Below, piece after piece: positions 1 through 9,256 of a stretch of DNA of 64,000 nucleotides. Source of the stretch: Parasedimentitalea maritima (lineage in GTDB: Bacteria > Pseudomonadota > Alphaproteobacteria > Rhodobacterales > Rhodobacteraceae). A program made the translations under genes and the position numbers. Position 1 is the first letter of the stretch; every line of letters starts with the position of its first letter. The stretch lies in assembly GCF_005771405.1 (NCBI RefSeq), contig NZ_VAUA01000007.1, forward strand, positions 124,001 through 188,000, written 5' to 3'. Under the pieces are notes generated by a model that saw nothing but the letters and a program-made list of their open reading frames with translations, searched no databases and was not told the DNA's origin.

Positions 1-631
1 GCAAGTCATTCTGGATGCGCCGACCAAGGGGTGCCTGAATATTCACGCCAGCTTGTTGCCGCGTTGGCGTGGGGCGGCGCCTATTCACCGGGCGATCATG
101 GCGGGGGACGCCGAAACCGGGATTTGCATCATGCAGATGGAGGCCGGGTTGGACACTGGGCCCGTGCTGCTGCGTGAAGGCACAGCCATTGGCGAAGAGG
201 AAACCACCGCGCAGCTGCATGACCGGTTGTCAGAGATGGGGGCGTCGTTGATTGTGACTGCGCTACGGCATCTCGATGGGCTCTCTCCGGATGTGCAGCC
301 TGACGAGGGCGTCACCTATGCCAGTAAGATCGACAAGGCTGAGGCGCGCATCGACTGGAACCGTCCTGCGGTTGAAGTGGATCGGCAGATCCGCGGGCTG
401 TCACCATTTCCCGGTGCCTGGAGTGAGCTGAACGGTCAACGGGTCAAGGTGCTGGCCTCAAAACTGGCCGAAGGGCAGGGTGAACCCGGTGAAGTGTTGG
501 CAGAAAACCTCACCATTGCCTGTGGTTCGGGGGCTGTTGAACTGCTGCGCTTGCAACGGGCGGGCAAGGGCGCGCAGGATCGCGAGATATTCCTGCGCGG
601 TTTCCCAATGAAGCCGGGCGATAGTTTTTAA
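1..631 (+). CDS. fmt: Methionyl-tRNA formyltransferase, 3' part
   Basis: Formylates the amino group of methionine on initiator tRNA using 10-formyltetrahydrofolate. The gene enters from the left edge; reading from base 2 gives about 209 C-terminal residues. The formyltransferase motif [16 protein letters not shown] is visible at bases 38-85, with the catalytic-type N and H, followed by the [11 protein letters not shown] stretch typical of Fmt. The C-terminal OB-fold domain follows, with [24 protein letters not shown]. The protein ends at TAA 629-631. A membrane protein gene follows after 13 nt. The def gene usually found with fmt would lie to the left and is not visible. The identity is secure; only the N-terminus is missing, because of the window edge. 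Confidence 0.96.
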   Translation, partial: QVILDAPTKGCLNIHASLLPRWRGAAPIHRAIMAGDAETGICIMQMEAGLDTGPVLLREGTAIGEEETTAQLHDRLSEMGASLIVTALRHLDGLSPDVQPDEGVTYASKIDKAEARIDWNRPAVEVDRQIRGLSPFPGAWSELNGQRVKVLASKLAEGQGEPGEVLAENLTIACGSGAVELLRLQRAGKGAQDREIFLRGFPMKPGDSF

Positions 632-644
632 GCGGAGAGCCTGC

Positions 645-881
645 ATGTATTTGACCTTGATGGGCACCGTGGTGATTGCTGGGATCGTCGGCTATGTTGC
701 TGAACGATCTGGGTTCACCAGCAACGGGTATATACCGTCGATCATCATCTGCGTTGGCGGCGCGTTCCTGTTTTATTTCGTGCGACTGATGTTTGGCATT
801 GGTTTTCATGCGGCAGGCTGGAATGCCATTGTGTCGTCTATTGGGGCGCTGATTATCGTGCCCTTTCACTGGAAGAGGTGA
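645..881 (+). CDS. GlsB/YeaQ/YmgE-type small membrane protein (first copy)
   Basis: A 78-residue, very hydrophobic protein with about three predicted membrane helices (residues 3-18, 27-50, 55-74) and glycine-rich segments. Size and character resemble the GlsB/YeaQ/YmgE transglycosylase-associated membrane protein family, whose biochemical role is unknown and often called stress related. It starts at ATG 645 shortly after fmt, and its stop overlaps the start of a second similar gene by 4 nt (GTGA), so the two are probably co-translated. Family assignment rests on size and hydropathy, so it is tentative. Confidence 0.6.
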   Translation: MYLTLMGTVVIAGIVGYVAERSGFTSNGYIPSIIICVGGAFLFYFVRLMFGIGFHAAGWNAIVSSIGALIIVPFHWKR

Positions 882-1123
882 CGAAGATGCCCATTATTGC
901 CCTGATTATCATCGGAGCCGCTGCCGGATTTCTGGCAACGCGGTTGATGCGGATTGACGCAAGTATTGTGACCACTGTGGCGATCGGCATGGCTGGTGCA
1001 CTGATTGGCGGTTTGGTTCTGCGGTTTCTGTTGACGGTTATGGGGATAATGGCCGGGTTTGTTGGTGCGGTGCTGGGGGCGCTGTTGCTGATCTGGCTGT
1101 GGCAGACCTATCTTCAGAAATAG
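878..1123 (+). CDS. GlsB/YeaQ/YmgE-type small membrane protein (second copy)
   Basis: An 81-residue protein, almost entirely hydrophobic, with the glycine-rich helix pattern of its upstream neighbour (GAAAGFLATRLM, GMAGALIGGLVLRFLL, GFVGAVLGALLLIWLW). The GTG at 878 overlaps the preceding TGA in a GTGA arrangement, which favours it as the start; an ATG at 887 is the alternative and would remove three residues. It is probably a paralogue of the preceding gene. No catalytic residues can be identified. Confidence 0.6.
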   Translation: MTKMPIIALIIIGAAAGFLATRLMRIDASIVTTVAIGMAGALIGGLVLRFLLTVMGIMAGFVGAVLGALLLIWLWQTYLQK

Positions 1124-1181
1124 CAACTTAGGGCGCACTCGACCTATCGGCCGGGCAAAAGATGGACGCTTTAGATTTTTC

Positions 1182-1823
1182 CTAGTTGCGGGGCGGGCGG
1201 CTTTTGTAGACGGGCAGGTGCCATCCGAACAGGATCGATCCAGCCCGGAGCGCCCAGCAAACAATGGCACACGCGAGCAGGGCGGTGAGGTCGTGAAGGC
1301 CATGATCCTCGGCGATGCCGAGGGATTCGATACTCACAGCGGTCATGGCGCCTGCCATGGCGCAAGTCATATAGAGTTCGCCCTGTTTCAAAACCAAGGG
1401 AACCTCGTTGCAAACCACATCACGCATCAACCCGCCGAGCGATCCGGTGGCCATGCCCATCAGCACTACAATGACCGGTGATTTGTCCAGTGCAAGGGCT
1501 GCGCCGGTTCCGGCGGAAACAGCAATGGCGAGGGCAAAGCTGTCCAGCCAAATTAGTAGTGTCTGGCGGCTTTCAACACGGTGAGCCGTAAAAAAGACCA
1601 GAACCGCGGCACCCGAGGCCAATAAGATGTAGGTTGGTTCGCCGACCCAGAAAATGGGGTGCCGGTCCAACAGCAGATCCCGGATGGTGCCGCCGCCGAC
1701 AGCCGTTAAGCAGGCGACAAAGGCAAAGCCGACGATATCCAGCTGGGCGCGACTGGCCACCAGTGCCCCTGTCAGGGCAAAGACCAGAACTGAGGCGTAA
1801 TCCAAAAGGGTCAGGAAACTCAT
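1182..1823 (-). CDS. Trimeric intracellular cation channel (TRIC/UPF0126) family protein
   Basis: A 213-residue inner membrane protein with about seven predicted helices. It contains the two family repeats: GGGTIRDLLLDRHPIFW in the first half and GGLMRDVVCNEVPLVL in the second, consistent with a duplicated three-helix unit. Prokaryotic TRIC-family proteins are potassium-permeable channels; the physiological role in this organism is unknown. It starts at ATG 1823 and ends 58 nt from the convergent YeaQ-like gene. It is the last of a minus-strand run that begins with the methyltransferase and rnhA. The family call is good; transport specificity is inferred from the family only. Confidence 0.85.
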   Translation of the reverse strand: MSFLTLLDYASVLVFALTGALVASRAQLDIVGFAFVACLTAVGGGTIRDLLLDRHPIFWVGEPTYILLASGAAVLVFFTAHRVESRQTLLIWLDSFALAIAVSAGTGAALALDKSPVIVVLMGMATGSLGGLMRDVVCNEVPLVLKQGELYMTCAMAGAMTAVSIESLGIAEDHGLHDLTALLACAIVCWALRAGSILFGWHLPVYKSRPPRN

Positions 1824-1842
1824 ACGTTGACCCTAGCCACTG

Positions 1843-2313
1843 TCACGACCTGGATTTCTTGGGTTTGAATGGCTCCATGCCAGCGCGGGCCAGCTCATCC
1901 GCGCGTTCGTTTTCTTCGTGACCGGCGTGACCCTTGATCCACTTCCATGTCACCTGATGGCGTACCTGCGCCTCGTCAATGCGTTGCCACAGGTCGACGT
2001 TTTTAACGGGCTTTCTGGCCGAGGTTTTCCAGCCGTTCTTTTTCCAGCCAAAAATCCACTGGGTGACGCCATTTTTTACGTAGGCAGAGTCGGTTACCAC
2101 GGTCAGGGTCGAGGGGCGGCTGAGGCTTTCCAGCGCGTTGATCGCCGCCAGAAGTTCCATCCGGTTGTTGGTGGTGTCGGACTCGCCGCCTTTCAGCTCC
2201 CGCTCTTTGACAATCTTGCCGTCATCATCAAGGGCGCGCAACAGCACGCCCCAGCCACCGGGACCGGGATTACCGGAGCAAGCTCCGTCGGTATATGCAT
2301 ATAGTTCAGACAT
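1843..2313 (-). CDS. rnhA: Ribonuclease HI
   Basis: Cleaves the RNA strand of RNA-DNA hybrids, removing R-loops and primer remnants. The 156-residue protein has the standard type 1 length. The four metal-binding acidic residues are visible as D9 ([16 protein letters not shown]), E53 (NNRMELLAA), D75 (TDSAYV) and D139 (ADELA), and the catalytic histidine is H129 in [14 protein letters not shown] basic handle region ([15 protein letters not shown]) is present, as in E. coli RNase HI. The start ATG at 2313 lies within the 3' end of the upstream methyltransferase gene (8-nt overlap), so the two are probably one transcript. Confidence 0.97.
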   Translation of the reverse strand: MSELYAYTDGACSGNPGPGGWGVLLRALDDDGKIVKERELKGGESDTTNNRMELLAAINALESLSRPSTLTVVTDSAYVKNGVTQWIFGWKKNGWKTSARKPVKNVDLWQRIDEAQVRHQVTWKWIKGHAGHEENERADELARAGMEPFKPKKSRS

Positions 2314-2905
2314 GTGCGGTCATTACTACGAAGGTATCGTCACTGCCAGCCAATCCTTTGCCATTCCCAACGCGGGAGCGGGTAACCTTGAAACCGGCCT
2401 CGGTAAGGAGTGTGCGCAACTCATCCTCGCCGTAATAGGCATAAAAGCGACCAAGGTGATCGCGGTTTTCACCGGAGCCAATTTTCATACCGATAGAAAA
2501 GGTGCCGCCGGGGCGCAAAGCACGGTGGATGCGTTTTAAATGGCGCGGAAAATCAGCGCGAGACGCGTGCAACAGGCTGAAGTTGGCCCATACACCATCA
2601 TATTGATTTTCGGCATCCAAGTCCTCGAAGGTGGCGAGTTTTGCATCTAATCCGTAATTGGCCTTGGCGAGGTCTACCATTTCAGGAGAGGCGTCAGTGG
2701 CTTCTACGGTCAGGCCTTCGTCGCGGAGGCGGGCGGCCCATTGACCGGGGCCACATCCAAGGTCAAGGACATGACCGCCATTGGGAACACCAGACAGAAA
2801 GGCGGACAGGTCTGCATCCTGATCCGCATTTTTGGTCTGAGCGAAGCGGTCTGCATATTCGTCTGCCGCTTCGGCATAGACCGCCATAGTTTCCTGATCG
2901 GTCAT
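2306..2905 (-). CDS. Class I SAM-dependent methyltransferase
   Basis: A 199-residue protein with a Rossmann-type methyltransferase core. The SAM-binding motif I is [15 protein letters not shown] at about residues 46-60, followed by the acidic motif II in [14 protein letters not shown] and the post-motif [13 protein letters not shown]. The substrate cannot be read from the sequence; the family includes small-molecule, quinone and protein methyltransferases. It overlaps rnhA by 8 nt and is presumably translated with it. That pairing suggests co-expression but gives no functional clue. Confidence 0.85.
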   Translation of the reverse strand: MTDQETMAVYAEAADEYADRFAQTKNADQDADLSAFLSGVPNGGHVLDLGCGPGQWAARLRDEGLTVEATDASPEMVDLAKANYGLDAKLATFEDLDAENQYDGVWANFSLLHASRADFPRHLKRIHRALRPGGTFSIGMKIGSGENRDHLGRFYAYYGEDELRTLLTEAGFKVTRSRVGNGKGLAGSDDTFVVMTAHV

Positions 2906-2928
2906 GTATACTCCAGTTAAAGAGGGTC

Positions 2929-3543
2929 TCAGGCGCGTTCAACGGCAAGGCGTGCGGCCAGACCGGCAAAGATGGCGGCAAAGCCTCGGTTCAGCCACGC
3001 CAGCACCCGTTCTGACCCGAGCACATAGTCGCGGGCGGTGGCGGCGAAAAGACCGTAGAGCACGAAGATCACAAACGTCAGCCCCATGAAGACCGAACCT
3101 AGCAGGGTCATCTCCAGAGTGGCGGATGCGGGGTTTCCACTGAGAAAGGGCGGCAGCAGGGCCAGAAAGAAGATCGACAGTTTGGGGTTCAGGATATTGA
3201 TCAGAGCGCCGCGCTGGGCGATTTTCAGGCCGGGTTGGGTGGTGGTTTTTGATGTGATCGCCAATGCACCACCGGATTTCATAGCCTGCCAGGCAAGATA
3301 GAGCAGGTACAGCACGCCTGCAATTTTGACGATCTGAAACATCAGGGCTGAACTGTGCAAGACGGCTGCAAGACCAAGAGTGGCAGCGGCCAGATGCGGA
3401 AGGATACCAACCGTACAGCCCAATGCGGCCCAGAATGCGGCCTGGCGCCCCTGACCCAACCCGAGTGCAAGCGTGTAAATCACGCCGGTTCCGGGGGCGA
3501 GTACAACAACAAAAGCGGTTAGTAGGAAATGTAGGGAAATCAT
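2929..3543 (-). CDS. LysE/RhtB-family amino-acid exporter
   Basis: A 204-residue membrane protein with about six helices. The N-terminal signature FVVVLAPGTGVIYTLALGLGQG and the internal NILNPKLSIFFLALLPPFL are characteristic of LysE/RhtB exporters, which expel amino acids or their analogues. I chose ATG 3543 because it has a CGGAG ribosome site 7 nt upstream and begins directly at the first helix (MISLHFLLTAF); a start 15 codons further upstream would add a polar extension not expected in the family. The transported substrate is not predictable. Confidence 0.88.
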   Translation of the reverse strand: MISLHFLLTAFVVVLAPGTGVIYTLALGLGQGRQAAFWAALGCTVGILPHLAAATLGLAAVLHSSALMFQIVKIAGVLYLLYLAWQAMKSGGALAITSKTTTQPGLKIAQRGALINILNPKLSIFFLALLPPFLSGNPASATLEMTLLGSVFMGLTFVIFVLYGLFAATARDYVLGSERVLAWLNRGFAAIFAGLAARLAVERA

Positions 3544-3633
3544 CAAGCGGCTCCGGGTATCAGTAATGGGTGAGCCAAGGCCTAGCACGGCGTTGGCGTT
3601 CTGTCACAGGCTTGAAAATGGTTGGGGCTGAAC

Positions 3634-4584
3634 CTAGGCTGGCTGGCGCAACACGCGGGGGACCTTGAATTCGATATCCTCGACAGCTGTTTCCACCACT
3701 TCGACTGTCACGTTATAGCGGCTGCGGAAAGCATCGATAACTTCGTTTACCAGCAATTCCGGGGCTGATGCGCCGGCGGTGATGGCGACACTGCGGATAC
3801 CCTCGAGGGCGCGCCAGTCGATATTAGTGGCACGTTGCACCAGCTGCGCGTATTTGCAGCCAGCCTTGGCGCCAACCTCGACCAGACGGCGCGAGTTCGA
3901 GGAATTGGGCGCGCCAACAACCAGCAGGGCGTCGCTCTTGGGGGCTACCGACTTTACCGCGTGCTGGCGGTTGGTGGTGGCATAACAGATGTCTTCTTTG
4001 TGGGGGCCAATGATGGCTGGAAACCGGTCGTGTAAGGCGGCCACGATGTCCTTGGTGTCGTCGACCGACAGTGTGGTCTGGGTGACATAGGCCAATTGGG
4101 CCGGATCGCGTACGGCAACTGTGGCCACGTCTTCGACGGTTTCCACCAAGAGCACTTCACCGCTGGGCAGTTGCCCCATGGTTCCAATGGTTTCGGGGTG
4201 GCCCTTGTGACCGATCATGATCATTTGCAAACCGGCATCTGCGTGGCGCTGGGCTTCGATGTGAACCTTGGAAACCAACGGGCAGGTGGCATCGACATAG
4301 ACCATCTGACGGCGGCTGGCTTCGGCGGGAACCGACTTGGGTACGCCATGAGCCGAAAAGATCACAGGCCGGTCATCTGGGCAGTCTTCCAGCTCTTCGA
4401 CAAATACCGCGCCTTTTTCACGCAGCCCATCAACAACAAATTTGTTGTGAACGATTTCGTGACGCACATAGACGGGCGCCCCCCATTTCTGGATCGCCAT
4501 TTCAACGATCTTGATCGCACGGTCGACCCCGGCGCAGAAACCGCGCGGTGCGGCCAGATACAAAGTTAGTGGGGGCATTGTCAT
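3634..4584 (-). CDS. ispH: 4-hydroxy-3-methylbut-2-enyl diphosphate reductase
   Basis: Last enzyme of the non-mevalonate isoprenoid pathway: reduces HMBPP to IPP and DMAPP with a [4Fe-4S] cluster. With the start at ATG 4584 the protein is 316 residues. The three cluster cysteines are C17 (APRGFCAGV), C101 ([11 protein letters not shown]) and C200 ([10 protein letters not shown]). Substrate-binding H46, H79 and H129 and the catalytic E131 (GHKGHPET) are also present. The start is fixed by AAGGAG six bases upstream; the frame stays open a further 72 codons upstream, but that stretch is proline-rich, lacks IspH features and overlaps the divergent cytochrome gene's leader. Confidence 0.97.
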   Translation of the reverse strand: MTMPPLTLYLAAPRGFCAGVDRAIKIVEMAIQKWGAPVYVRHEIVHNKFVVDGLREKGAVFVEELEDCPDDRPVIFSAHGVPKSVPAEASRRQMVYVDATCPLVSKVHIEAQRHADAGLQMIMIGHKGHPETIGTMGQLPSGEVLLVETVEDVATVAVRDPAQLAYVTQTTLSVDDTKDIVAALHDRFPAIIGPHKEDICYATTNRQHAVKSVAPKSDALLVVGAPNSSNSRRLVEVGAKAGCKYAQLVQRATNIDWRALEGIRSVAITAGASAPELLVNEVIDAFRSRYNVTVEVVETAVEDIEFKVPRVLRQPA

Positions 4585-4720
4585 TGGCGTCTCCTTGCTG
4601 TGCAGAGGTAAGGCTTTCGTGCGCTCAGGTCCATAGGGGCTGGTGCTCACGGTGATGTGACTAGAGCTTCCTGTGGGGGAAGGCTGCAGAGGAGGTGAAA
4701 AAGTGACCGGAGGATCGTCG

Positions 4721-5182
4721 ATGAAGTTTTTTGGGAGCAGTGTGGCCCTAGGTGTGGCCGTGCTGGGAGCAGTGCTGTGGAGCCAGGGCACCGTGGGCAA
4801 TGCTGCGGGGGTGTTTCCGTATCAAGATGATGCGGCCGTAGCGCGGGGAGAGGTGATTTATCAGGACAATTGCGCCAGTTGCCATGGTGATCAGTTGCAG
4901 GGAGAGGCCAATTGGCGCGAACGAGATGAAGAGGGATACCTGCCGGCCCCTCCACACAACGCCAGTGGTCACACATGGCACCATGCGGACCAGCAGCTGC
5001 TAACCATAACCAGAAAAGGCACAGCGGCACTGGTTGGTAATGGGTATCGCAGCCGGATGGAAGGGTACGAGGATGTGTTGAGCGAGGCGGATCTGCTGGC
5101 GGTTTTTGCCTACATCAAGAGCACCTGGCCTGCTGAGGTTATCGCCCGTCACAATGAGATCAATAAGCAGGTGGAAAACTGA
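4721..5182 (+). CDS. Periplasmic c-type cytochrome (class I)
   Basis: A 153-residue protein with an N-terminal membrane/signal segment (residues 1-28, ending near GNAAG) and one haem-binding CASCH motif at C51-H55. The likely axial methionine is M113 in [27 protein letters not shown], matching the end of the monohaem cytochrome c fold. It is expected in the periplasm, loose or anchored, as an electron carrier. The ATG at 4721 is preceded by GGAGG. It is divergent from ispH across a 136-bp promoter region. The redox partner is not identifiable. Confidence 0.88.
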   Translation: MKFFGSSVALGVAVLGAVLWSQGTVGNAAGVFPYQDDAAVARGEVIYQDNCASCHGDQLQGEANWRERDEEGYLPAPPHNASGHTWHHADQQLLTITRKGTAALVGNGYRSRMEGYEDVLSEADLLAVFAYIKSTWPAEVIARHNEINKQVEN

Positions 5183-5244
5183 GTTTTAGCGGCGTCAATA
5201 AGGTGCACAGAGTGGCATCCATTCAGCGTCGTCTGCCTGCCCAA

Positions 5245-5280
5245 ACAAAAAACAAGCGCCGGATTAATGCCCGGCGCCTG
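5245..5280 (-). terminator. Rho-independent terminator of the NYN gene
   Basis: GCGCCGG at 5256-5262 pairs with CCGGCGC at 5271-5277 around an 8-nt loop. Read on the minus strand the hairpin is followed by TTGTTTTTTG, a good U-tract. It lies 33 nt after the stop of the minus-strand NYN gene. Confidence 0.85.
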
Positions 5281-5312
5281 TTGAAATCTTAAATCGGGTC
5301 AATAGGCCCGTG

Positions 5313-5885
5313 TCATTTGCCTGCAAAGGCCACGTTGCGCGCTTCATCCGGGACTTCACGCGGCGGGCGACCAATTACATCTTTGAGCTCTTCGAGTTCA
5401 ATGAAGTTGTCGGCCTGGCGGCGCAAGTCGTCCGAAATCATTGGTGGCTGGCTACGGATAGTCGAGACAACTGATACGCGGACACCCTGTCGCTGCAAGC
5501 TGGCAACCAGCGGCCGGAAATCCCCATCCCCGGAAAACAGCACAATGTGATCCACGCGCGGCGCCAGTTCCATAGCGTCCACAGCGAGTTCGATATCCAT
5601 GTTGCCCTTAACCTTACGGCGGCCCATGCTATCGGTGTATTCCTTGGCGGGTTTTGTCACCATGGTAAAGCCATTGTAGTGGAGCCAGTCCACCAGAGGC
5701 CGAATGGGCGAGTATTCATCGTTCTCAAGCAGCGCCGTATAGTAGAACGCACGCAGCATTTTGCCGCGGCGCATGAATTCCTGACGCAATAACTTATAGT
5801 CGATATCAAATCCCAGCGCCTTGGCAGCAGCATAAAGATTTGAACCATCGATGAACAGCGCAAGCCGTTCGTCCTTATAAAACAT
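5313..5885 (-). CDS. NYN (PIN-like) domain protein, LabA/DUF88 type
   Basis: A 190-residue protein consisting of one NYN domain, the PIN-like ribonuclease fold. Acidic positions of the predicted metal site are D13 (ALFIDGSNLYAAA), D97 and D103 (GNMDIELAVDAM) and D120/D122 (LFSGDGDFRPLV), so the active site appears intact. The C-terminal tail (RPPREVPDEARNVAFAGK) is likely disordered. It has a GGAAGGA ribosome site before ATG 5885 and its own terminator, so it is monocistronic. Family members are thought to act on RNA; the substrate here is unknown. It is divergent from folK. Confidence 0.88.
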   Translation of the reverse strand: MFYKDERLALFIDGSNLYAAAKALGFDIDYKLLRQEFMRRGKMLRAFYYTALLENDEYSPIRPLVDWLHYNGFTMVTKPAKEYTDSMGRRKVKGNMDIELAVDAMELAPRVDHIVLFSGDGDFRPLVASLQRQGVRVSVVSTIRSQPPMISDDLRRQADNFIELEELKDVIGRPPREVPDEARNVAFAGK

Positions 5886-6022
5886 AATATGTCCTTCCGG
5901 TATATTCTGCCCGCGCGGTGTGTTCCGTGAGTGAATGCTAAAATTGCGCGAAACAGGTAGATCTAATGTAAGTTATTTGTCATGTCCTGCAAGTGTATCA
6001 AATATATGAAATGGGGTCAAAA

Positions 6023-6592
6023 ATGACCGAATTCCGGTCAAATGCGCTTATTGCTTTAGGGGGGAACCTTCCAACCTGCGCTGGAATGCCGCATCAGACA
6101 TTGGTCGCAGCTGTTTGCGCGCTTTCAAAGTACGACCTGAGGTTGCGAGCGGTGTCACGATTCTTTCACACGCCGTGTTTTCCGGCGGGGGCGGGGCCTG
6201 ATTATGTCAACGCAGTGATAGAGATCAGCAGTGATCTGTCCGCCGAAGGATTGCTAACCGTATTGCATGAGGTGGAGGCGCAATTCGCACGCGTGCGGGA
6301 ACAGCGTTGGGGCATGCGAACGCTGGATTTGGATCTTATTGCGTTTTCTGGCCAGATTATGCCGGACCGTGAAACCTATGCACGGTGGCTGGAACTGCCG
6401 TTAGCCGAGCAGATGCGTGAATCTCCTGATCAGCTGATATTGCCGCACCCAAGGCTCCAGGACAGGGGCTTTGTGCTCGTCCCCCTGTGCGACATCGCCC
6501 CGGATTGGGTGCATCCGGTACTTGGTCTGTCAGCGCGTGAAATGCTCGCGGGCCTACCCAACGAGGCAGTTGTAGAGGTGCAGCCACTCTGA
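6023..6592 (+). CDS. folK: 2-amino-4-hydroxy-6-hydroxymethyldihydropteridine diphosphokinase
   Basis: Transfers pyrophosphate from ATP to 6-hydroxymethyl-7,8-dihydropterin in folate synthesis. The protein is 189 residues from ATG 6023. HPPK signatures are visible: IALGGNL near the N-terminus, RWGMRTLDLDLIAF with the two magnesium-binding aspartates, and LILPHPRLQDRGFVLVPLCDIAPDWVHPVLG near the C-terminus. A loop between those (MPDRETYARWLELPLAEQMRESPDQ) is longer than in E. coli FolK. In-frame upstream codons from 5993 give an alternative start without a better ribosome site. It stands alone here, without folP or folB next to it. Confidence 0.93.
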   Translation: MTEFRSNALIALGGNLPTCAGMPHQTLVAAVCALSKYDLRLRAVSRFFHTPCFPAGAGPDYVNAVIEISSDLSAEGLLTVLHEVEAQFARVREQRWGMRTLDLDLIAFSGQIMPDRETYARWLELPLAEQMRESPDQLILPHPRLQDRGFVLVPLCDIAPDWVHPVLGLSAREMLAGLPNEAVVEVQPL

Positions 6593-6618
6593 TGTGGCAA
6601 AAGAGACGTATTCAACGC

Positions 6619-6647
6619 TTGTCAAGACAAAGATTCGGGCTTACACA
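6619..6647 (+). promoter_or_regulatory. Candidate sigma-70 promoter of rpoZ
   Basis: TTGTCA (6619-6624), a 17-bp spacer and TACACA (6642-6647) lie 39 bp before the rpoZ start in the folK-rpoZ gap. The match is only moderate and was read by eye. Confidence 0.35.
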
Positions 6648-6685
6648 CCACCGTTCTGGATCCTTACTCATTTGGAGAGTCGCTG

Positions 6686-7039
6686 ATGGCCCGCGTAACG
6701 GTTGAAGACTGTGTTGATAAAGTTCCCAACCGCTTTGAGCTGGTGATGCTGGCAGCCCACCGCGCCCGCGAGATCGCGGCAGGTGCGCCGATCACTGTTG
6801 AGCGTGACAATGACAAAAATCCTGTCGTGTCGCTGCGTGAAATCGCAGATGAAACACAAAGCGCTGATTCGCTGCGTGAACGTCTGATCGAGAGCAACCA
6901 GACCCAGATCGAAGTCGATGAGCCCGAAGAAGATTCGATGGCTCTGTTGATGGGCGGCGAGGCTGATAAGCCTGCTGACGATGACATGTCCGAAGAAAAA
7001 CTTCTTCGTGCGCTGATGGAAGCCCAAGGACAGGGCTGA
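6686..7039 (+). CDS. rpoZ: RNA polymerase omega subunit
   Basis: The small subunit that assists folding and assembly of beta-prime and is a ppGpp contact site in proteobacteria. The 117-residue protein begins [30 protein letters not shown], the diagnostic omega N-terminus, followed by [17 protein letters not shown]. The C-terminal third is acidic and variable, as usual in alphaproteobacteria. TTGGAGAG lies before ATG 6686. The gene is followed after 32 nt by the (p)ppGpp synthetase/hydrolase, an arrangement also known as rpoZ-spoT in enterobacteria, consistent with the functional link to the stringent response. Confidence 0.97.
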   Translation: MARVTVEDCVDKVPNRFELVMLAAHRAREIAAGAPITVERDNDKNPVVSLREIADETQSADSLRERLIESNQTQIEVDEPEEDSMALLMGGEADKPADDDMSEEKLLRALMEAQGQG

Positions 7040-7071
7040 GCCGCACATTTAACTGAGGCTGCGGACCGGAA

Positions 7072-9204
7072 ATGATATCACCTGAAGATCTGATTGCGCT
7101 GGTCCGCAACTACAATCCCAAGACCAACGAAGAGCGGCTCGCCGAAGCATATGCCTATGGCGAAGAGATGCACACGGGGCAATTCCGGCATTCGGGCGAA
7201 CCTTATTTCACCCATCCAGTTGCCGTTGCTGCAATCCTGACCGAACAGCGCCTGGATGATGCCACCATCATCACCGCGCTGCTGCATGACACCATCGAAG
7301 ATACCAAGGCCAACTACGAAGAGGTCTCGGAGCGGTTTGGAAACGAAGTTGCTGAGCTGGTCGATGGTGTGACCAAGCTGACCAATCTGCAGCTGTCCAG
7401 CCGGGAAACCAAACAGGCTGAGAATTTTCGCAAGCTGTTCATGGCGATGTCCAAGGATTTGCGGGTTATCTTGGTCAAGCTGGCAGACCGCTTGCACAAC
7501 ATGCGTACGATCAAGGCGATGCGTCCGGACAAGCAGGCCCAAAAAGCCCGCGAGACCATGGATATCTATGCGCCCTTGGCCGGTCGCATGGGGATGCAGT
7601 GGATGCGCGAAGAGCTGGAGGATCTGGCGTTTCGCGTTCTGAATCCTGAAGGCCGCCAGTCGATCATCCGTCGCTTTATCACGCTGCAGCGCGAAACCGG
7701 GGATGTGATTCACCGGATCACCGGAGATATGCGTAGCGAATTGGAAAAAGCTGGCATTGAGGCCGAAGTGTTTGGTCGCGCTAAGAAGCCCTATTCAATC
7801 TGGCGCAAGATGCAGGAAAAGGATCAGGGGTTTTCGCGGCTGTCCGATATCTATGGGTTCCGCATTATTACAGCCACTGAAGAAGACAGCTATCGCACGC
7901 TGGGGGCTATCCACCAGCGCTGGCGGGCGGTGCCGGGACGGTTCAAAGATTATATCAGCCAGCCCAAATCCAACGGCTACCGGTCAATCCACACCACAGT
8001 GTCGGGGCGCGACGGCAAGCGGGTTGAGGTGCAGATCCGCACCCGGCAGATGCACGACGTTGCGGAAACCGGCGTGGCGGCACATTGGTCATACCGCGAC
8101 GGTGTGCGCACACAAAACCCGTTTGCGGTAGATCCGGCCAAGTGGATTGCCTCACTCACCGAACAGTTCGACGCTGAAGAAGACCACGACGAGTTCCTCG
8201 AAGCGGTCAAGCTGGAGATGTATTCGGATCAGGTGTTCTGCTTTACGCCCAAGGGGGATGTGATCAAGCTGCCCAAAGGGGCGACGCCGATTGACTACGC
8301 CTATGCGATCCACACCCGTATCGGCCATGCCTGTGTCGGGGCCAAAGTGGATGCGATTCGGGTGCCGTTGTGGACACGGTTGCGCAATGGTCAGTCGGTA
8401 GACATCATCACCGCCGAAGGACAAACGCCGCAGATCAGCTGGTTGGAGATTGCCACAACAGGTAAAGCCCGCACGGCCATCCGCCGTGCCCTGCGCGACG
8501 CGGACCGTGAGCGGTTTGTGAAGCTTGGGCGCGAACTTGCGCGATCAGCGTTTGAGCATGTTGGCCGCAAATCCACTGACAAGGCGCTGGAAACGGCTGC
8601 GCGTGCGTTGCGATTGGGGAATGCGCATGAGTTGTTGGCGCGCCTTGGGTCAGCCGAAATAACCGGGCACGATGTTGTGCAAGCAGTTTATCCGGATCTG
8701 ATTCCGGACAGAAGCGATGAAATCTCTCCGCGTCGTGCGGTGATCGGCCTTGAACCCGGGCAAAGTTTTGAACGTGCGACCTGTTGTCAGCCGTTACCAG
8801 GTGAACGCATCATTGGGATTACCTACCGTGGTCGCGGTGTTGTGGTCCACGCTGCGGATTGTGACCATCTGAGCAATTATGAAGACCAGCCAGAGCGCTG
8901 GGTCGACGTCCATTGGCACGATGGGACACACCCTGCGGTGTACGGCGTCACCCTGGGACTGACCATTGGCAATGATGCTGGGGTGCTGGGACGAATTTGC
9001 ACATTGATTGGTGAGAAAAAGGCCAATATTTCAGACCTTGAATTTGTAGATCGGAAACCAGACTTTTACCGTCTGGTGATAAACGTCGAATTGCGGGATG
9101 TAGAGCAGCTGCACTCGTTGATATTAATGCTGGAAGCTGAAAGTGATGTTGCAGCCGTTGAGCGCATCCGCGATCAAGTGGTGACGCATAGCGCCAGGCT
9201 GTAA
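7072..9204 (+). CDS. rsh: Bifunctional (p)ppGpp synthetase/hydrolase (RelA/SpoT, Rsh)
   Basis: Makes and degrades the alarmone (p)ppGpp. The 710-residue protein has all four expected parts: an HD hydrolase domain with H48 and H72-D73 (LLHDTIEDT), the synthetase domain from about residue 235 (KPYSIWRKMQEKDQGFSRLSDIYGFRII), a TGS domain at about 386-446 (CFTPKGDVIKLPKGATPIDYAYAIHT), and a C-terminal ACT domain from about 625 (GLTIGNDAGVLGRICTLIGEKKANI). Because the HD residues are intact, hydrolase activity is expected, so this is the bifunctional type usual as the single Rsh of alphaproteobacteria. It lies in the rpoZ-rsh-DUF2062-pdxJ run. Confidence 0.96.
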   Translation: MISPEDLIALVRNYNPKTNEERLAEAYAYGEEMHTGQFRHSGEPYFTHPVAVAAILTEQRLDDATIITALLHDTIEDTKANYEEVSERFGNEVAELVDGVTKLTNLQLSSRETKQAENFRKLFMAMSKDLRVILVKLADRLHNMRTIKAMRPDKQAQKARETMDIYAPLAGRMGMQWMREELEDLAFRVLNPEGRQSIIRRFITLQRETGDVIHRITGDMRSELEKAGIEAEVFGRAKKPYSIWRKMQEKDQGFSRLSDIYGFRIITATEEDSYRTLGAIHQRWRAVPGRFKDYISQPKSNGYRSIHTTVSGRDGKRVEVQIRTRQMHDVAETGVAAHWSYRDGVRTQNPFAVDPAKWIASLTEQFDAEEDHDEFLEAVKLEMYSDQVFCFTPKGDVIKLPKGATPIDYAYAIHTRIGHACVGAKVDAIRVPLWTRLRNGQSVDIITAEGQTPQISWLEIATTGKARTAIRRALRDADRERFVKLGRELARSAFEHVGRKSTDKALETAARALRLGNAHELLARLGSAEITGHDVVQAVYPDLIPDRSDEISPRRAVIGLEPGQSFERATCCQPLPGERIIGITYRGRGVVVHAADCDHLSNYEDQPERWVDVHWHDGTHPAVYGVTLGLTIGNDAGVLGRICTLIGEKKANISDLEFVDRKPDFYRLVINVELRDVEQLHSLILMLEAESDVAAVERIRDQVVTHSARL

Positions 9205-9256
9205 GGCAGCAGAAGATGTGGCCTTACATTGGCCGAAATTAGGAAGGACGCAATCG